DNA of 27,582 bases. It comes from Candidatus Bathyarchaeota archaeon. Lineage in GTDB: Archaea > Thermoproteota > Bathyarchaeia > TCS64. Shown here piece after piece: positions 15,932-23,526 of this stretch (position 1 is its first letter; every line of letters begins with the position of its first letter). A program made the translations under genes and the position numbers. The DNA lies in contig WJIV01000003.1 in assembly GCA_014730055.1 (NCBI GenBank), forward strand, positions 1-27,582. The letters run 5' to 3'. The notes beneath the pieces were generated by a model. That model did not search any database and had not been told where the DNA came from. It was given only the letters and a program-made list of their open reading frames with translations.

Positions 15932-17419
15932 CTACTGACTCTCACGGAATGGATGCCTGCTATATTTAGAGTTCTTTGTGACTTCCTCTGCTGTCGGTCT
16001 ACCTTCCATTGCCTTTCTTATGGCATGTCTCATCGCTTTAAAGTTGTTAATGTATATTCTTTTTCTCCTTGACGCAGTGGGGTGGACGAATACATTCGCG
16101 ATAAGGGCTATCCCATCGGTCTTGGGTAGTATACCCTCTTCTACCGACTTAGCTACAGCTTTCGCTACACCTTCTTGGGCTGGGCCATATACCAGACTTG
16201 CATCTCTCATACTTCTTATTGGCACTGTTGGAACCATTATTGTGGGAGGTTTTACGGCTCGATTGGGTTCAAGAATAACCTGTAAAGCTTCTCTATCCTT
16301 GTTTGGAGTAGCCAATACTTCCGCGTAAGCTTTACCAACTGGACCGTTAATTATCCCAACTAATAGGTCTATATGAGCAACCTCATTACTATCAGAGTCA
16401 ACCAGAGCTTCTCCAGTACGGAGGTCGAATTGTTCGATTATATCAGGAGTAATCCCGATCTTGTAAAATCTTTCAATAATAGGCTGATCTGGTAGTTTGA
16501 ATTCAATTTTTTCTTTCTTTAATATCCCTAGTTTTTCTAATTCAATTCTAAACTCTTCTTGTAATTCCCAGCTTACAGTGTCACCAAGAATTATTGGGTG
16601 TCTAGTCATACCAACTTCGTGCCCCATATAATTTAAGCAGACCTTAGGACCAAGTGCTCCTGTCGCTACTATGTGCCGAGTAAATTTCTGAACCTTTTTC
16701 TGGACTTTTCTGGCCTTTATCAAATCTCCTTCTCTCATTGCATTATAAAGATCAAGCCAAATAGGTGTAATCACGTTAGCAGAAGCGAGAATCATCCCAC
16801 TACAGCCCGCTGCTAGAGCTGCAAGCACAACTTCGTCCCAACCTACTACAACGTTGATTCTGTCTCCAACCTTCTCTAGTATTGTCATGAGGTACTTGAG
16901 ATCACCACTGCTGTCCTTCATGCCCTTAATCTGGGGAACCTCATCAACGAGGTCTTCTACGACCTGCCATGGTATGTATTGATTTGTCGCTACCGGGATA
17001 TTGTAGATAACCAGTGGGATGTCTGTTTTATCTGCAATATCAACATAATGGCTGTATATTCCCTTAGCCCCTTTTGGCTTCATGTAGTAAGGGTTCACTA
17101 TTATAGCCGCGTCTGCTCCAACATCTGCTGCATGCTTGGTTGCTTCAATTACAAGCTTTGTGGATGTATCCCCCGTTCCAGCAATGACTGGGACCCTGCC
17201 ATCGACTTGATCTACACATACCTCAATAACTTTAGCCCGTTCTCCTTGTGACATTAGGCTGAATTCTCCAGTTGTACCACATGGGACAATACCGGTTATT
17301 CCTTGGTCCTCGATTAGCCAATCGATAAGTTTACGGAAAACTGGCTCATTTAACTCCTCTTTCTTGTCGAATGGTGTAACTACAGCAGGCAGTACTCCTT
17401 TTAGTTTAAAATCTGACAT
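15932..17419 (-). CDS. Fusion of DapA/NanA-family class I aldolase with formaldehyde-activating enzyme (Fae)
   Basis: A 495-residue protein with two full domains. Residues 1-300 form a DapA-family TIM barrel: GTTGE (T49, T50), NPYYMKP at 109-115, Y139 in IYNIP, Schiff-base K168 in IKGMKDSSGD. The Arg that binds aspartate semialdehyde in DHDPS (R138 of the E. coli enzyme) aligns with Ala144, so this is not lysine-pathway DHDPS; a 2-keto-3-deoxy acid aldolase fits better. Residues about 333-495 form Fae: TGEALVDSDSNEVAHIDLLVG with the catalytic His at H349, VILEPNRAVKPPTIMVP, YGPAQEGVAKAVAKSVEEG, NVFVHPTA, and the terminal RHPF. Fae condenses formaldehyde with tetrahydromethanopterin. The linker 301-332 is short and charged. 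It lies between an MFS transporter and DUF362. Capture of formaldehyde made by the aldolase is inferred. Confidence 0.92.
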   Translation of the reverse strand: MSDFKLKGVLPAVVTPFDKKEELNEPVFRKLIDWLIEDQGITGIVPCGTTGEFSLMSQGERAKVIEVCVDQVDGRVPVIAGTGDTSTKLVIEATKHAADVGADAAIIVNPYYMKPKGAKGIYSHYVDIADKTDIPLVIYNIPVATNQYIPWQVVEDLVDEVPQIKGMKDSSGDLKYLMTILEKVGDRINVVVGWDEVVLAALAAGCSGMILASANVITPIWLDLYNAMREGDLIKARKVQKKVQKFTRHIVATGALGPKVCLNYMGHEVGMTRHPIILGDTVSWELQEEFRIELEKLGILKKEKIEFKLPDQPIIERFYKIGITPDIIEQFDLRTGEALVDSDSNEVAHIDLLVGIINGPVGKAYAEVLATPNKDREALQVILEPNRAVKPPTIMVPTVPIRSMRDASLVYGPAQEGVAKAVAKSVEEGILPKTDGIALIANVFVHPTASRRKRIYINNFKAMRHAIRKAMEGRPTAEEVTKNSKYSRHPFRESQ

Positions 17420-17443
17420 CTTAGTTTTTGTTTGTATGATTAA

Positions 17444-17453
17444 TTATTTAACT
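17444..17453 (-). promoter_or_regulatory. TATA box of the DapA-Fae fusion gene
   Basis: The AT-rich stretch reads agttaaataa on the minus strand, about 30 bases before the ATG at 17419. It falls in the 45-base gap after the MFS gene, so the fusion gene probably has its own leaderless transcript. Confidence 0.45.
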
Positions 17454-17464
17454 ATGAGGGGTAA

Positions 17465-18697
17465 TTATCCGTCTTTTAATTTTCTATTTAATGTTTCTGG
17501 GACTGAGTATAATAAAGGGAGTCTAACCAGCAGATCTATTAATGTTATAGAAATAAAGACCCACTCAGGACCAAATCTCTCCCAGATATATCCTCCTATT
17601 ATTGGGGCTGGTATAGCAGCAAGACCGGTTACGAAACCTACTATTCCTCTCCATCTACCTAGACAGTCTCTCGGGACTAGTTCGGGAGTCATGGAGCCGT
17701 AACTGAAGCTAGCTATCATCCTAAACCCCATGAGAAAACCTGAAACCAGAAGCCATCTAGGGCTAGGTGCCAAAATCAAAGCAATATTAGCCGCTGCCAT
17801 TAGAGGCATGAGTATATAGAAAGCTCTCTTTCTTCCAATATTGTCGGCTATTCTCCCTATAATCGTTGAAAATATTGTCTCCGTAATTAACATTGTTGTA
17901 CCTATGCCGCCAATAATGAATTGTGATCCTTGCTTAACCTCATAGACGTAGGGGTACCTAAATGTTGTTAACATAGTCAAAGTGAACATATTGAAGCCCT
18001 GGAAGAAAAGCCACCTAACTGTAGAAGTCCCTCTCTCGAAAACCTCCTGAAAATCTCTTATGATATTGACCCTGTCCGTCTTTGTATTGATTCTTTCTAT
18101 ATCAGTGAGATTCTTATAGACATAGAAAAATAAAACCACTCTTGCAAAAAACTGGATCCAGTAAAGTTTCCTTATGCTCCCTATTCCAATCCCACCAAAT
18201 AAGGTAAGGAGACCTGCAGCAACAGTTGGTGCTAATATGGTAGGTAAAGCGCCTATTCCCTCACAGAGGGCTTTACCTGTTGCTCGGTCATGGCTTGGAA
18301 GAGAAAGGTCACATATTATCACGCAGGATCCTATCATCATTGCGAGACCACTTAGAAATATCGCAGGAGCGATCCAATACCAGTTTGGGGACAAGGCGAA
18401 AATTAATGGTATGAATGTGAATAAACCAACACCGATAAGATAGATTTTTCTTATATTATATCTATCTCGAATGATTCCTAGAGGTGGTGATATGATAGCT
18501 TGTGCAAGCCCAGATGCACTTTTAACAGCTCCAAGTTGTACTTTTCCCGCTCCCAGAAGAGTAATGTAAATTTCTAAGTAGTTTAATGTTAGCTCATTGA
18601 AGAATCTATTAAATATCTGCCTCGTTACAACAGTTCTCCAGTTCTTTTTCTGTCTGTTCCAGACCTCTCTCAATTCAGCTAGGAAACCACCTGACAT
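17465..18697 (-). CDS. Major facilitator superfamily transporter (paralogue B)
   Basis: A 410-residue protein with an amphipathic charged N-terminus (MSGGFLAELREVWNRQKKNW), about twelve membrane segments, motif A as PPLGIIRDRYNIRKIYLIG after helix 2 and GRIADNIGRKRAFYI in the second half, and a central loop LTDIERINTKTDRVNIIRDFQEVFERG. It shares this architecture, ELVPRDCLGRW, APIIGGY and the ending VPETLN with the plus-strand transporter at 7110. It lies 45 bases upstream of the DapA-Fae fusion gene on the same strand, so uptake of the aldolase pathway's substrate is the most economical guess. A TATA-like cttaaatc (minus strand, near 18727-18734) precedes the ATG. Confidence 0.85.
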   Translation of the reverse strand: MSGGFLAELREVWNRQKKNWRTVVTRQIFNRFFNELTLNYLEIYITLLGAGKVQLGAVKSASGLAQAIISPPLGIIRDRYNIRKIYLIGVGLFTFIPLIFALSPNWYWIAPAIFLSGLAMMIGSCVIICDLSLPSHDRATGKALCEGIGALPTILAPTVAAGLLTLFGGIGIGSIRKLYWIQFFARVVLFFYVYKNLTDIERINTKTDRVNIIRDFQEVFERGTSTVRWLFFQGFNMFTLTMLTTFRYPYVYEVKQGSQFIIGGIGTTMLITETIFSTIIGRIADNIGRKRAFYILMPLMAAANIALILAPSPRWLLVSGFLMGFRMIASFSYGSMTPELVPRDCLGRWRGIVGFVTGLAAIPAPIIGGYIWERFGPEWVFISITLIDLLVRLPLLYSVPETLNRKLKDG

Positions 18698-18807
18698 TTT
18701 AGCCTAGACTAAGATGCATTAAGTTGATTTAAGTTTTCAAATCAAAGAATTCAACAATTACAGTTCTCAAATACTATCTTCAATTTTTTTACGATTAATA
18801 TGATGGA

Positions 18808-18867
18808 ATTAAGTACCCCTTCCCTAAAATTATGGGTCGCCTTTCTGGAAAGGGAGAGCTACTTAAT
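18808..18867. other. Imperfect inverted repeat in the gap between antiporter and MFS genes
   Basis: The arms attaagtaccccttccct (18808-18825) and aagggagagctacttaat (18850-18867) pair at both ends (attaagta with tacttaat, tccct with aggga) around a mismatched middle, leaving a 24-base loop with the GC-richer tatgggtcgcctttctgg. It lies 34 bases beyond the antiporter stop, so it may be a 3' end structure of that mRNA or an unrecognised small RNA. No known family was recognised. Confidence 0.3.
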
Positions 18868-18901
18868 CGTGTATAGAATTTTCTAATTTCTCCGCATTTA
18901 G

Positions 18902-20209
18902 CTATTGAGGTGAATCATTTTCTTTGTCTTTTTCTGCTATATTATTTCCCTTTTGACCTTCTCTTTCTCCTCTAATTTCATCGTCTATAGCTCTTTTAGC
19001 AAAAACGGGGCCTATCAGGCCACTGAAAATAATAGTGCCTAGAACTATTGGCATACAAAGATCTGGATAAATACCTGGGGTTAAGAAAAACTCGCCAGTG
19101 GGATCGAAGATCTCTGGAAGTTGTGACATGACGAAGGCAGGAAGACCCGAGGCATAAACTACTTGGGAAAGGACCCTCTCCTCTCTGGTGAATAAGAAGG
19201 GTTTACTGAGACCAAGTACTAGGAAAAACCTCATTGCAACTAATATTATAACTATGCTAAAACCAATAAAGGCAAATCGTATAGAAAGTGAGACGACTAC
19301 CCCAATGTATACGAAGAAGAAGGATTTTACGAAGAAGGTTATCTCCTCGTGAAACTCCCTGAGTCGACGTGCGTCGATTAATACTTTATCTTGGATTCCA
19401 AATTTACCCATTAGATATCTATAATTCGTTATTCCCAGTCCAAAAGAGAGTGCTGCCATTGCTCCCCCTCCTTCACCAATTGCCTCCTCAGCCAATATGT
19501 ATAAAGGGAAAAGAATTGCGAGTGTTATCATATAGGTATGAGGTCTCTTTCGCAACCGGTCCAAAACTTTAGCCCAGACAATTCCCGAGAATAAACCAAA
19601 AGCCGAGGAGAGAGTGAAGGTGCTGAATATGTCTTTAAATGCCTCACTCAAGGAGACTCCAGGTTGCATTATCATTTGAATCAAAGTAATAGAAGAAATA
19701 ATACAGACTGGGTCTGAAATTATTGACTCCATGGTAAGTAAAACTCTAGTCGAAACAGTGTTCTCAACGGAATGACCAATACCTTCCATTATACCGTAAA
19801 CGGCAACCGTGCTTGTCCCCCCTATCATTGCACCAAGAAGCATACCTTGAAGTAGAGTAAAGCTCTCGGGCATGAAAATGTAGTTCATTGAAAAGCCGAC
19901 TAAAAGTATTGCAGAAAAAATAGTTGTAAATGATAGTATCATTGCCTTACCCATGTGTTCCATTAACGTCTCGATCTTCACATTGATGCCGGCCTCAAAT
20001 AGTATAATGCTCAAGGCGATAATGCTCATAATGGGAGCAAGTTCAGTAAAAAGTCCTTTAGAAACATATCCAAGTCCCGGACCCATAAGGATTCCAAAAC
20101 CCATAAGGAATATTACATCTGGTATTTTAGTTACAGTATAAAATAATGAACTGATGTAGCTGATTAGAAGGGTTGCAGAGACGAGGATTATTATATTTTC
20201 TAAATGCAT
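18902..20209 (-). CDS. Cation/proton antiporter of the CPA (NhaP/Kef-like) superfamily
   Basis: About 435 residues from ATG 20209, with roughly a dozen membrane segments and a polar, charged C-terminal tail (DDEIRGEREGQKGNNIAEKDKEND). The Na+/H+ exchanger core is visible: MGFGILMGPGLG (about 36-47), FEAGINV (71-77), the crossing-helix region GAMIGGTSTVAVYG (127-139), and ESIISDPVCI (161-170), with D166 as the likely ion-binding Asp. In typical CPA1 proteins these read TDP and ND; here the first is TST and the second SD, so the ion site differs. I chose ATG 20209 because a TATA-like box inside a palindrome (20231-20251) is about 30 bases upstream; TTG 20263 would place that box in the coding region. 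Ion and pH homeostasis is the expected role. Confidence 0.83.
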   Translation of the reverse strand: MHLENIIILVSATLLISYISSLFYTVTKIPDVIFLMGFGILMGPGLGYVSKGLFTELAPIMSIIALSIILFEAGINVKIETLMEHMGKAMILSFTTIFSAILLVGFSMNYIFMPESFTLLQGMLLGAMIGGTSTVAVYGIMEGIGHSVENTVSTRVLLTMESIISDPVCIISSITLIQMIMQPGVSLSEAFKDIFSTFTLSSAFGLFSGIVWAKVLDRLRKRPHTYMITLAILFPLYILAEEAIGEGGGAMAALSFGLGITNYRYLMGKFGIQDKVLIDARRLREFHEEITFFVKSFFFVYIGVVVSLSIRFAFIGFSIVIILVAMRFFLVLGLSKPFLFTREERVLSQVVYASGLPAFVMSQLPEIFDPTGEFFLTPGIYPDLCMPIVLGTIIFSGLIGPVFAKRAIDDEIRGEREGQKGNNIAEKDKENDSPQ

Positions 20210-20230
20210 TTTAGTTTCCTCAGAGCCTGC

Positions 20231-20251
20231 AATCAAATTTAAAATTTGATT
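20231..20251. promoter_or_regulatory. Perfect 21-base palindrome over the antiporter promoter (candidate operator)
   Basis: The 10-base arms aatcaaattt and aaatttgatt flank one central base. The middle holds a ttttaaat TATA-like box on the minus strand, about 30 bases before the antiporter ATG at 20209. A dimeric repressor bound here would block TBP. No obvious local regulator gene is adjacent. The high A+T content means shorter palindromes arise by chance, but a perfect 10+10 is uncommon. Confidence 0.45.
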
Positions 20252-20765
20252 GTATATTCTCAAAGAGCATGACGTATGTTATAAACCTATACAATGAAGA
20301 ATTTTTAGAACATCTCGAGAATATATATTTTATGTTAATTGAAATTTTTTTTATTTTTTTATTTAAATTCATTCAGAAACAACCGCTCTATCTGTTTAGC
20401 ATATTAAGCAATCACAGTTTGCGGGTGGTAATCATATTAACATCTATTAAATATTATCTTTGAGCAGCTTCAAACCACTCTCGAAGGTATTTTCAGATCC
20501 TAATTATTAAATTAGAATTTTTTTAATAAATAGGATCCAAAATATAATCTATCCAGAAATAATTACTTATTTATAATAAAAATCCTAGAATAACCCACGG
20601 ATCTACCTACACCTTTAAGATCATATTTAAAGTGATGCAAACAATCATTGAGATATAAGAAAAAGACAAAAAACTTGAAAGAACGATTATCTAATTCAAC
20701 TAACCAAAATTACGAGAGGTATGTATTATATTATAGGAATACAGCATTAGCTTTGTTGATAAGTT
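20252..20765. other. Long AT-rich intergenic region between divergent antiporter and LarA operon
   Basis: About 510 bases with no convincing gene. It has long T- and A-rich stretches (for example 20345-20365), with a short hydrophobic reading frame at 20269-20463 that I treat as chance. A less AT-rich block lies near 20585-20640. The promoter of the LarA operon sits at its right end. No tRNA, repeat array or mobile-element end was seen. Confidence 0.5.
20724..20735 (+). promoter_or_regulatory. TATA box of the LarA-UxaA-PHI operon
   Basis: The sequence tattatattata lies about 35 bases before the TTG at 20766, preceded by the purine-rich gagaggt. It would give a transcript with a leader of only a few bases. 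Confidence 0.45.
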
Positions 20766-22019
20766 TTGACAGAGGTAGAGATCCCTCATCATTGCTGGTA
20801 TGAAGATGAACCCCTTAAACTAAATTTTCCAAAAAAATGGCATGTACATCTATGTAAGATTGAATCTGAAAAAGCGAGAGCATTAGACGATTCAGAGATA
20901 GGTTACTCTATTAATAGTCCTATAGGAACAAAGCCTTTGGGCTCGTTGGCAAAAAAGGCCAAAGAAGCAGTCGTTATTTTCGATGATTTGACTAGGCCAA
21001 CGAAAACCTTCCAATATGTGCCACATATTTTAGAGATCCTCCATAAATCGGGTTTGCCAAAAGAAAATATTAGATTTATAATAGCACCCGGGACCCACGG
21101 AACATATGGTCGACGAGATTTCGTAAAGAAGCTGGGTGACGAGATAGTCAGTAAATATGCCGTGTACAACCATAACCCCTATGAGATGCTGGACTACTTG
21201 GGTGAGACGAGTTATGGTTGCCCCGTTTATGTGAATAGCGAGGTAATGGCATGTGATCTAAAAATTGGCATAGGAACGGTTCTCTTCCATAGACTAACAG
21301 GTCTCAGTGGAGGTGGTAAACTGATTAGCCCGGGTGTGGCTGGTATAGAAACCATAAAGTATAATCATGGTGAAATCGGGGGATTTGGGCCGGGAAGAAC
21401 ACCTCATGAATCCACTGGATATCTTGAGAACGATCAGAATATAATGCGATTAGACGCTGAGGAAGCGGCAAGAATGGCTGGTTTAGATTATAAAATTGAT
21501 ACTGTATTGAACCTTAACCGTGATCCCATAAAGATATACTCTGGTGACTTCGTAAAAACCCAGCGAGAAGCTGCTGCGGACGTGAAGAAGTGGCATGCTA
21601 CAGAAAGTCCAGAGGCCGACATCGTAGTGGTTGGTAGTTACATGCGTGAGAATGAGCCTTACCTTGGTATGTGGCCTGCCTATAATAGTGTGAAACAAGA
21701 TGGTACTATTGTAATGGTTAATGATTGCCCAGATGGCGATATTAATCACTGGTTATTCAATAGGCATGGGAAAGAGATTGGTGCTAGTCTCTGGAATCCT
21801 GAGCCCCGTGGACTTGTTAAAGGAAAGAAAATGATCATTTTTGGCAATTATCCCTTAAAGAGCTTTGAGATGAGATATAAACCAGAACTTATTGAATGGA
21901 TCCGAACATGGCCTGAGGTAATAGAAGAATTAAAGAACGATTATGGAGACAAAAGCAGCGTGGCAGTAATTCCAGATGGAACTAGCTGCATTCCAAGAAG
22001 AGCTTTGGAGGCGATTTGA
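20766..22019 (+). CDS. LarA-family nickel-pincer (NPN) racemase/epimerase (DUF2088)
   Basis: A 417-residue protein with all residues that hold the Ni-pincer nucleotide in lactate racemase LarA: H111 in APGTHGTYG, H175 and K185 in FHRLTGLSGGGK, H201 in ETIKYNHG. The spacing His-10-Lys-16-His is as in LarA; DDLTRPT at 73-79 matches the substrate-binding loop. K185 is the Lys that forms the thioamide with the cofactor. LarA homologues racemise or epimerise at the C2 carbon of various 2-hydroxyacids, including sugar acids, so lactate is not implied. The start is TTG. The stop TGA overlaps the ATG of the next gene by one base, so translation is coupled to the UxaA-family dehydratase. The cofactor genes larB, larC and larE are not in the window. 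Confidence 0.88.
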   Translation: MTEVEIPHHCWYEDEPLKLNFPKKWHVHLCKIESEKARALDDSEIGYSINSPIGTKPLGSLAKKAKEAVVIFDDLTRPTKTFQYVPHILEILHKSGLPKENIRFIIAPGTHGTYGRRDFVKKLGDEIVSKYAVYNHNPYEMLDYLGETSYGCPVYVNSEVMACDLKIGIGTVLFHRLTGLSGGGKLISPGVAGIETIKYNHGEIGGFGPGRTPHESTGYLENDQNIMRLDAEEAARMAGLDYKIDTVLNLNRDPIKIYSGDFVKTQREAAADVKKWHATESPEADIVVVGSYMRENEPYLGMWPAYNSVKQDGTIVMVNDCPDGDINHWLFNRHGKEIGASLWNPEPRGLVKGKKMIIFGNYPLKSFEMRYKPELIEWIRTWPEVIEELKNDYGDKSSVAVIPDGTSCIPRRALEAI

Positions 22020-22324
22020 TGAAGAAGGCTATCCAGATAGATAAAACTGACAACGTTGCTACAGTGACAGAAGAGGTTGTTAAAGGGGAGCAATTGGAAG
22101 TACTTAGCCCAGAGGGCAAAATCATTCTTGAGGTAGTTCCCAAAGAGAAGGTTATTTTCGGCCATAAGATAGCGCTTAAAAGTTTCAGTCCGAAGGATGA
22201 AATTATCAAATATGGAGAAATTATTGGGGTTGCCTCTGTTGATATTCAAATAGGACAATGGGTGCATACTCACAATGTTGAGTCTGGCAGGTTACCCACC
22301 AGCAAGTTTGAGGTACTAAAATGA
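22019..22324 (+). CDS. UxaA-family dehydratase, small (SAF-domain) subunit
   Basis: A 101-residue protein from the ATG overlapping the LarA stop. It is a single SAF domain like the N-terminus of altronate dehydratase UxaA or the SuyA subunit of sulfolactate dehydratase. Landmarks are DNVATVTEEVVKGEQL, VIFGHKIALKSF (H49, K50), YGEIIGVASVDIQIGQWVHTHNVES (G70, H83, H85, N86). In split archaeal enzymes this subunit joins the large one to form the iron-dependent active site. TTG 22016 is a possible start one codon earlier. The stop overlaps the next ATG in an ATGA, a strong sign of a 1:1 complex. Confidence 0.88.
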   Translation: MKKAIQIDKTDNVATVTEEVVKGEQLEVLSPEGKIILEVVPKEKVIFGHKIALKSFSPKDEIIKYGEIIGVASVDIQIGQWVHTHNVESGRLPTSKFEVLK

Positions 22325-23496
22325 CTGAGTTCTATGGGTATGAAAGACCTGACGGCAAGGTCGGTCTTAGAAACCATCTTCTTGTTATCGCACCTATAGA
22401 TTGTAGCTATGAGCCTGCAAAACAGGTCGCTGCTCAGGTCGAGGGTGCTGTAGCTGTCACCCAATATCATGGCTGCAGAGCGGATGAGATGTTAATAAAT
22501 GCCCTTGTTGGGACCGGAAAGAACCCAAATGTTGCAGGTATACTACTTTTTGGCTTAGGCTGTGAGGTTCTCACTAATGAAATTTTAATGGAGGGCTTAG
22601 AAGGAACGGGAAAGCCAATTGAATCTATTGTGATTCAAGATGATGGAGGAACAATAAGGTCTATTGAAAAAGGAGTTAGAGCTCTACAGGGGATGGCCCA
22701 AGAAGTGGGAGAATACAAGCGTGAACCTTTTTCCCTTAGTGAGTTAATCTTAGCGGTCGAGTGCGGGGGAAGTGATGCAACAAGTGGTCTCGCAGCTAAT
22801 CCTGCCGTAGGTGTAGCCGCCGATAAATTAATTGAAGAAGGGGGCACAGTGATCTTCAGTGAACCCCAGGAGATGATAGGGACACAACATATCCTGGCTA
22901 GACGTGCAGTGAGCGAAGATGTTGCCAGTGATATCTATCAGATGATAGAGAAACAGGAAAAGAGGTTGTCTGCCATGGGGGTTGACAGTCGGTATATGAG
23001 TAAAGGGAATATAGATGGAGGGCTGACAACAATCGAAGAAAAGAGCCTAGGTGCAATTCGAAAGGGGGGAACTAAACCCATACAAGGAGTTCTCTGGAAC
23101 GATTGGGAACGGTTTGATACCCCAAATAAACCGGGTCTCTGGCTCCAGGACGGTACAGGATGGGATGTACCCAGCGTCACCCATATGGTAGCCGCAGGTG
23201 CTCAAGTAGTATGTTTCACAAGTGGTAGAGGAAGCACCACGGGACATGCCATAGCACCAGTTATCAAAGTAACAGGAAATCCAAGCGCATATAACAGGTT
23301 ATCAGATAACATGGATATCAACGCAGGGACAATTCTTGATGGAACTGAGAGCCTAAATAACGTCGGAAAAAGGATATTTGATGAGGTTATTCATGTGGCT
23401 AACGGAAAGAAAACAAAGGCAGAGGCTCTAGGGTTTAAGGATTATGTTGTTTTTTGTAGAAGTAGGGCAGCTGAAAAACTCCTAGGACACTGTTAA
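22321..23496 (+). CDS. UxaA-family dehydratase, large subunit (altronate/sulfolactate dehydratase-like)
   Basis: A 391-residue protein typical of UxaA C-terminal domains or SuyB: YERPDGKVGLRNHLLVI at 7-23, TQYHGC (H50, C52), FGLGCE (C81), the signature ECGGSDATSGLAANPAVG at 147-164, the GGLTTIEEKSLGAIRKGG block and AAGAQVVCFTSGRGSTTGHA. The family carries out iron-dependent dehydration of 2,3-dihydroxy acids to 2-keto-3-deoxy acids (altronate, galactarate) or lyase reactions on sulfolactate. All motifs look intact. The substrate is unknown; pairing with a C2 epimerase and the DapA-family aldolase in the window suggests a sugar acid. It is separated by 30 bases from the hexuloisomerase gene. 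Confidence 0.88.
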   Translation: MTEFYGYERPDGKVGLRNHLLVIAPIDCSYEPAKQVAAQVEGAVAVTQYHGCRADEMLINALVGTGKNPNVAGILLFGLGCEVLTNEILMEGLEGTGKPIESIVIQDDGGTIRSIEKGVRALQGMAQEVGEYKREPFSLSELILAVECGGSDATSGLAANPAVGVAADKLIEEGGTVIFSEPQEMIGTQHILARRAVSEDVASDIYQMIEKQEKRLSAMGVDSRYMSKGNIDGGLTTIEEKSLGAIRKGGTKPIQGVLWNDWERFDTPNKPGLWLQDGTGWDVPSVTHMVAAGAQVVCFTSGRGSTTGHAIAPVIKVTGNPSAYNRLSDNMDINAGTILDGTESLNNVGKRIFDEVIHVANGKKTKAEALGFKDYVVFCRSRAAEKLLGHC

Positions 23497-23526
23497 CTCT
23501 TTATTTAGCTACTACCTATTTTACTC

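Noticed and set aside
15978..16328. Long open frame on the plus strand (116 codons) opposite the Fae domain
   Set aside because: It is a shadow of the strongly conserved Fae coding sequence on the other strand and resembles no protein family.
15932..17419. Reading the fusion protein as lysine-pathway dihydrodipicolinate synthase
   Set aside because: The aspartate-semialdehyde-binding Arg position is Ala144, and no lysine or diaminopimelate genes are nearby.
8861..18830. Similar strings taccccttcctaaa near 8861 and taccccttccctaaa near 18814, possible dispersed repeat
   Set aside because: The match is only about a dozen bases with different flanks, and no third copy was seen.
20269..20463. 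Short hydrophobic open frame (64 codons) in the gap before the LarA operon
   Set aside because: It is rich in Phe, Ile and Leu codons as expected from AT-rich noncoding DNA. It has no well-placed promoter, no ribosome-binding site and no recognisable motif.
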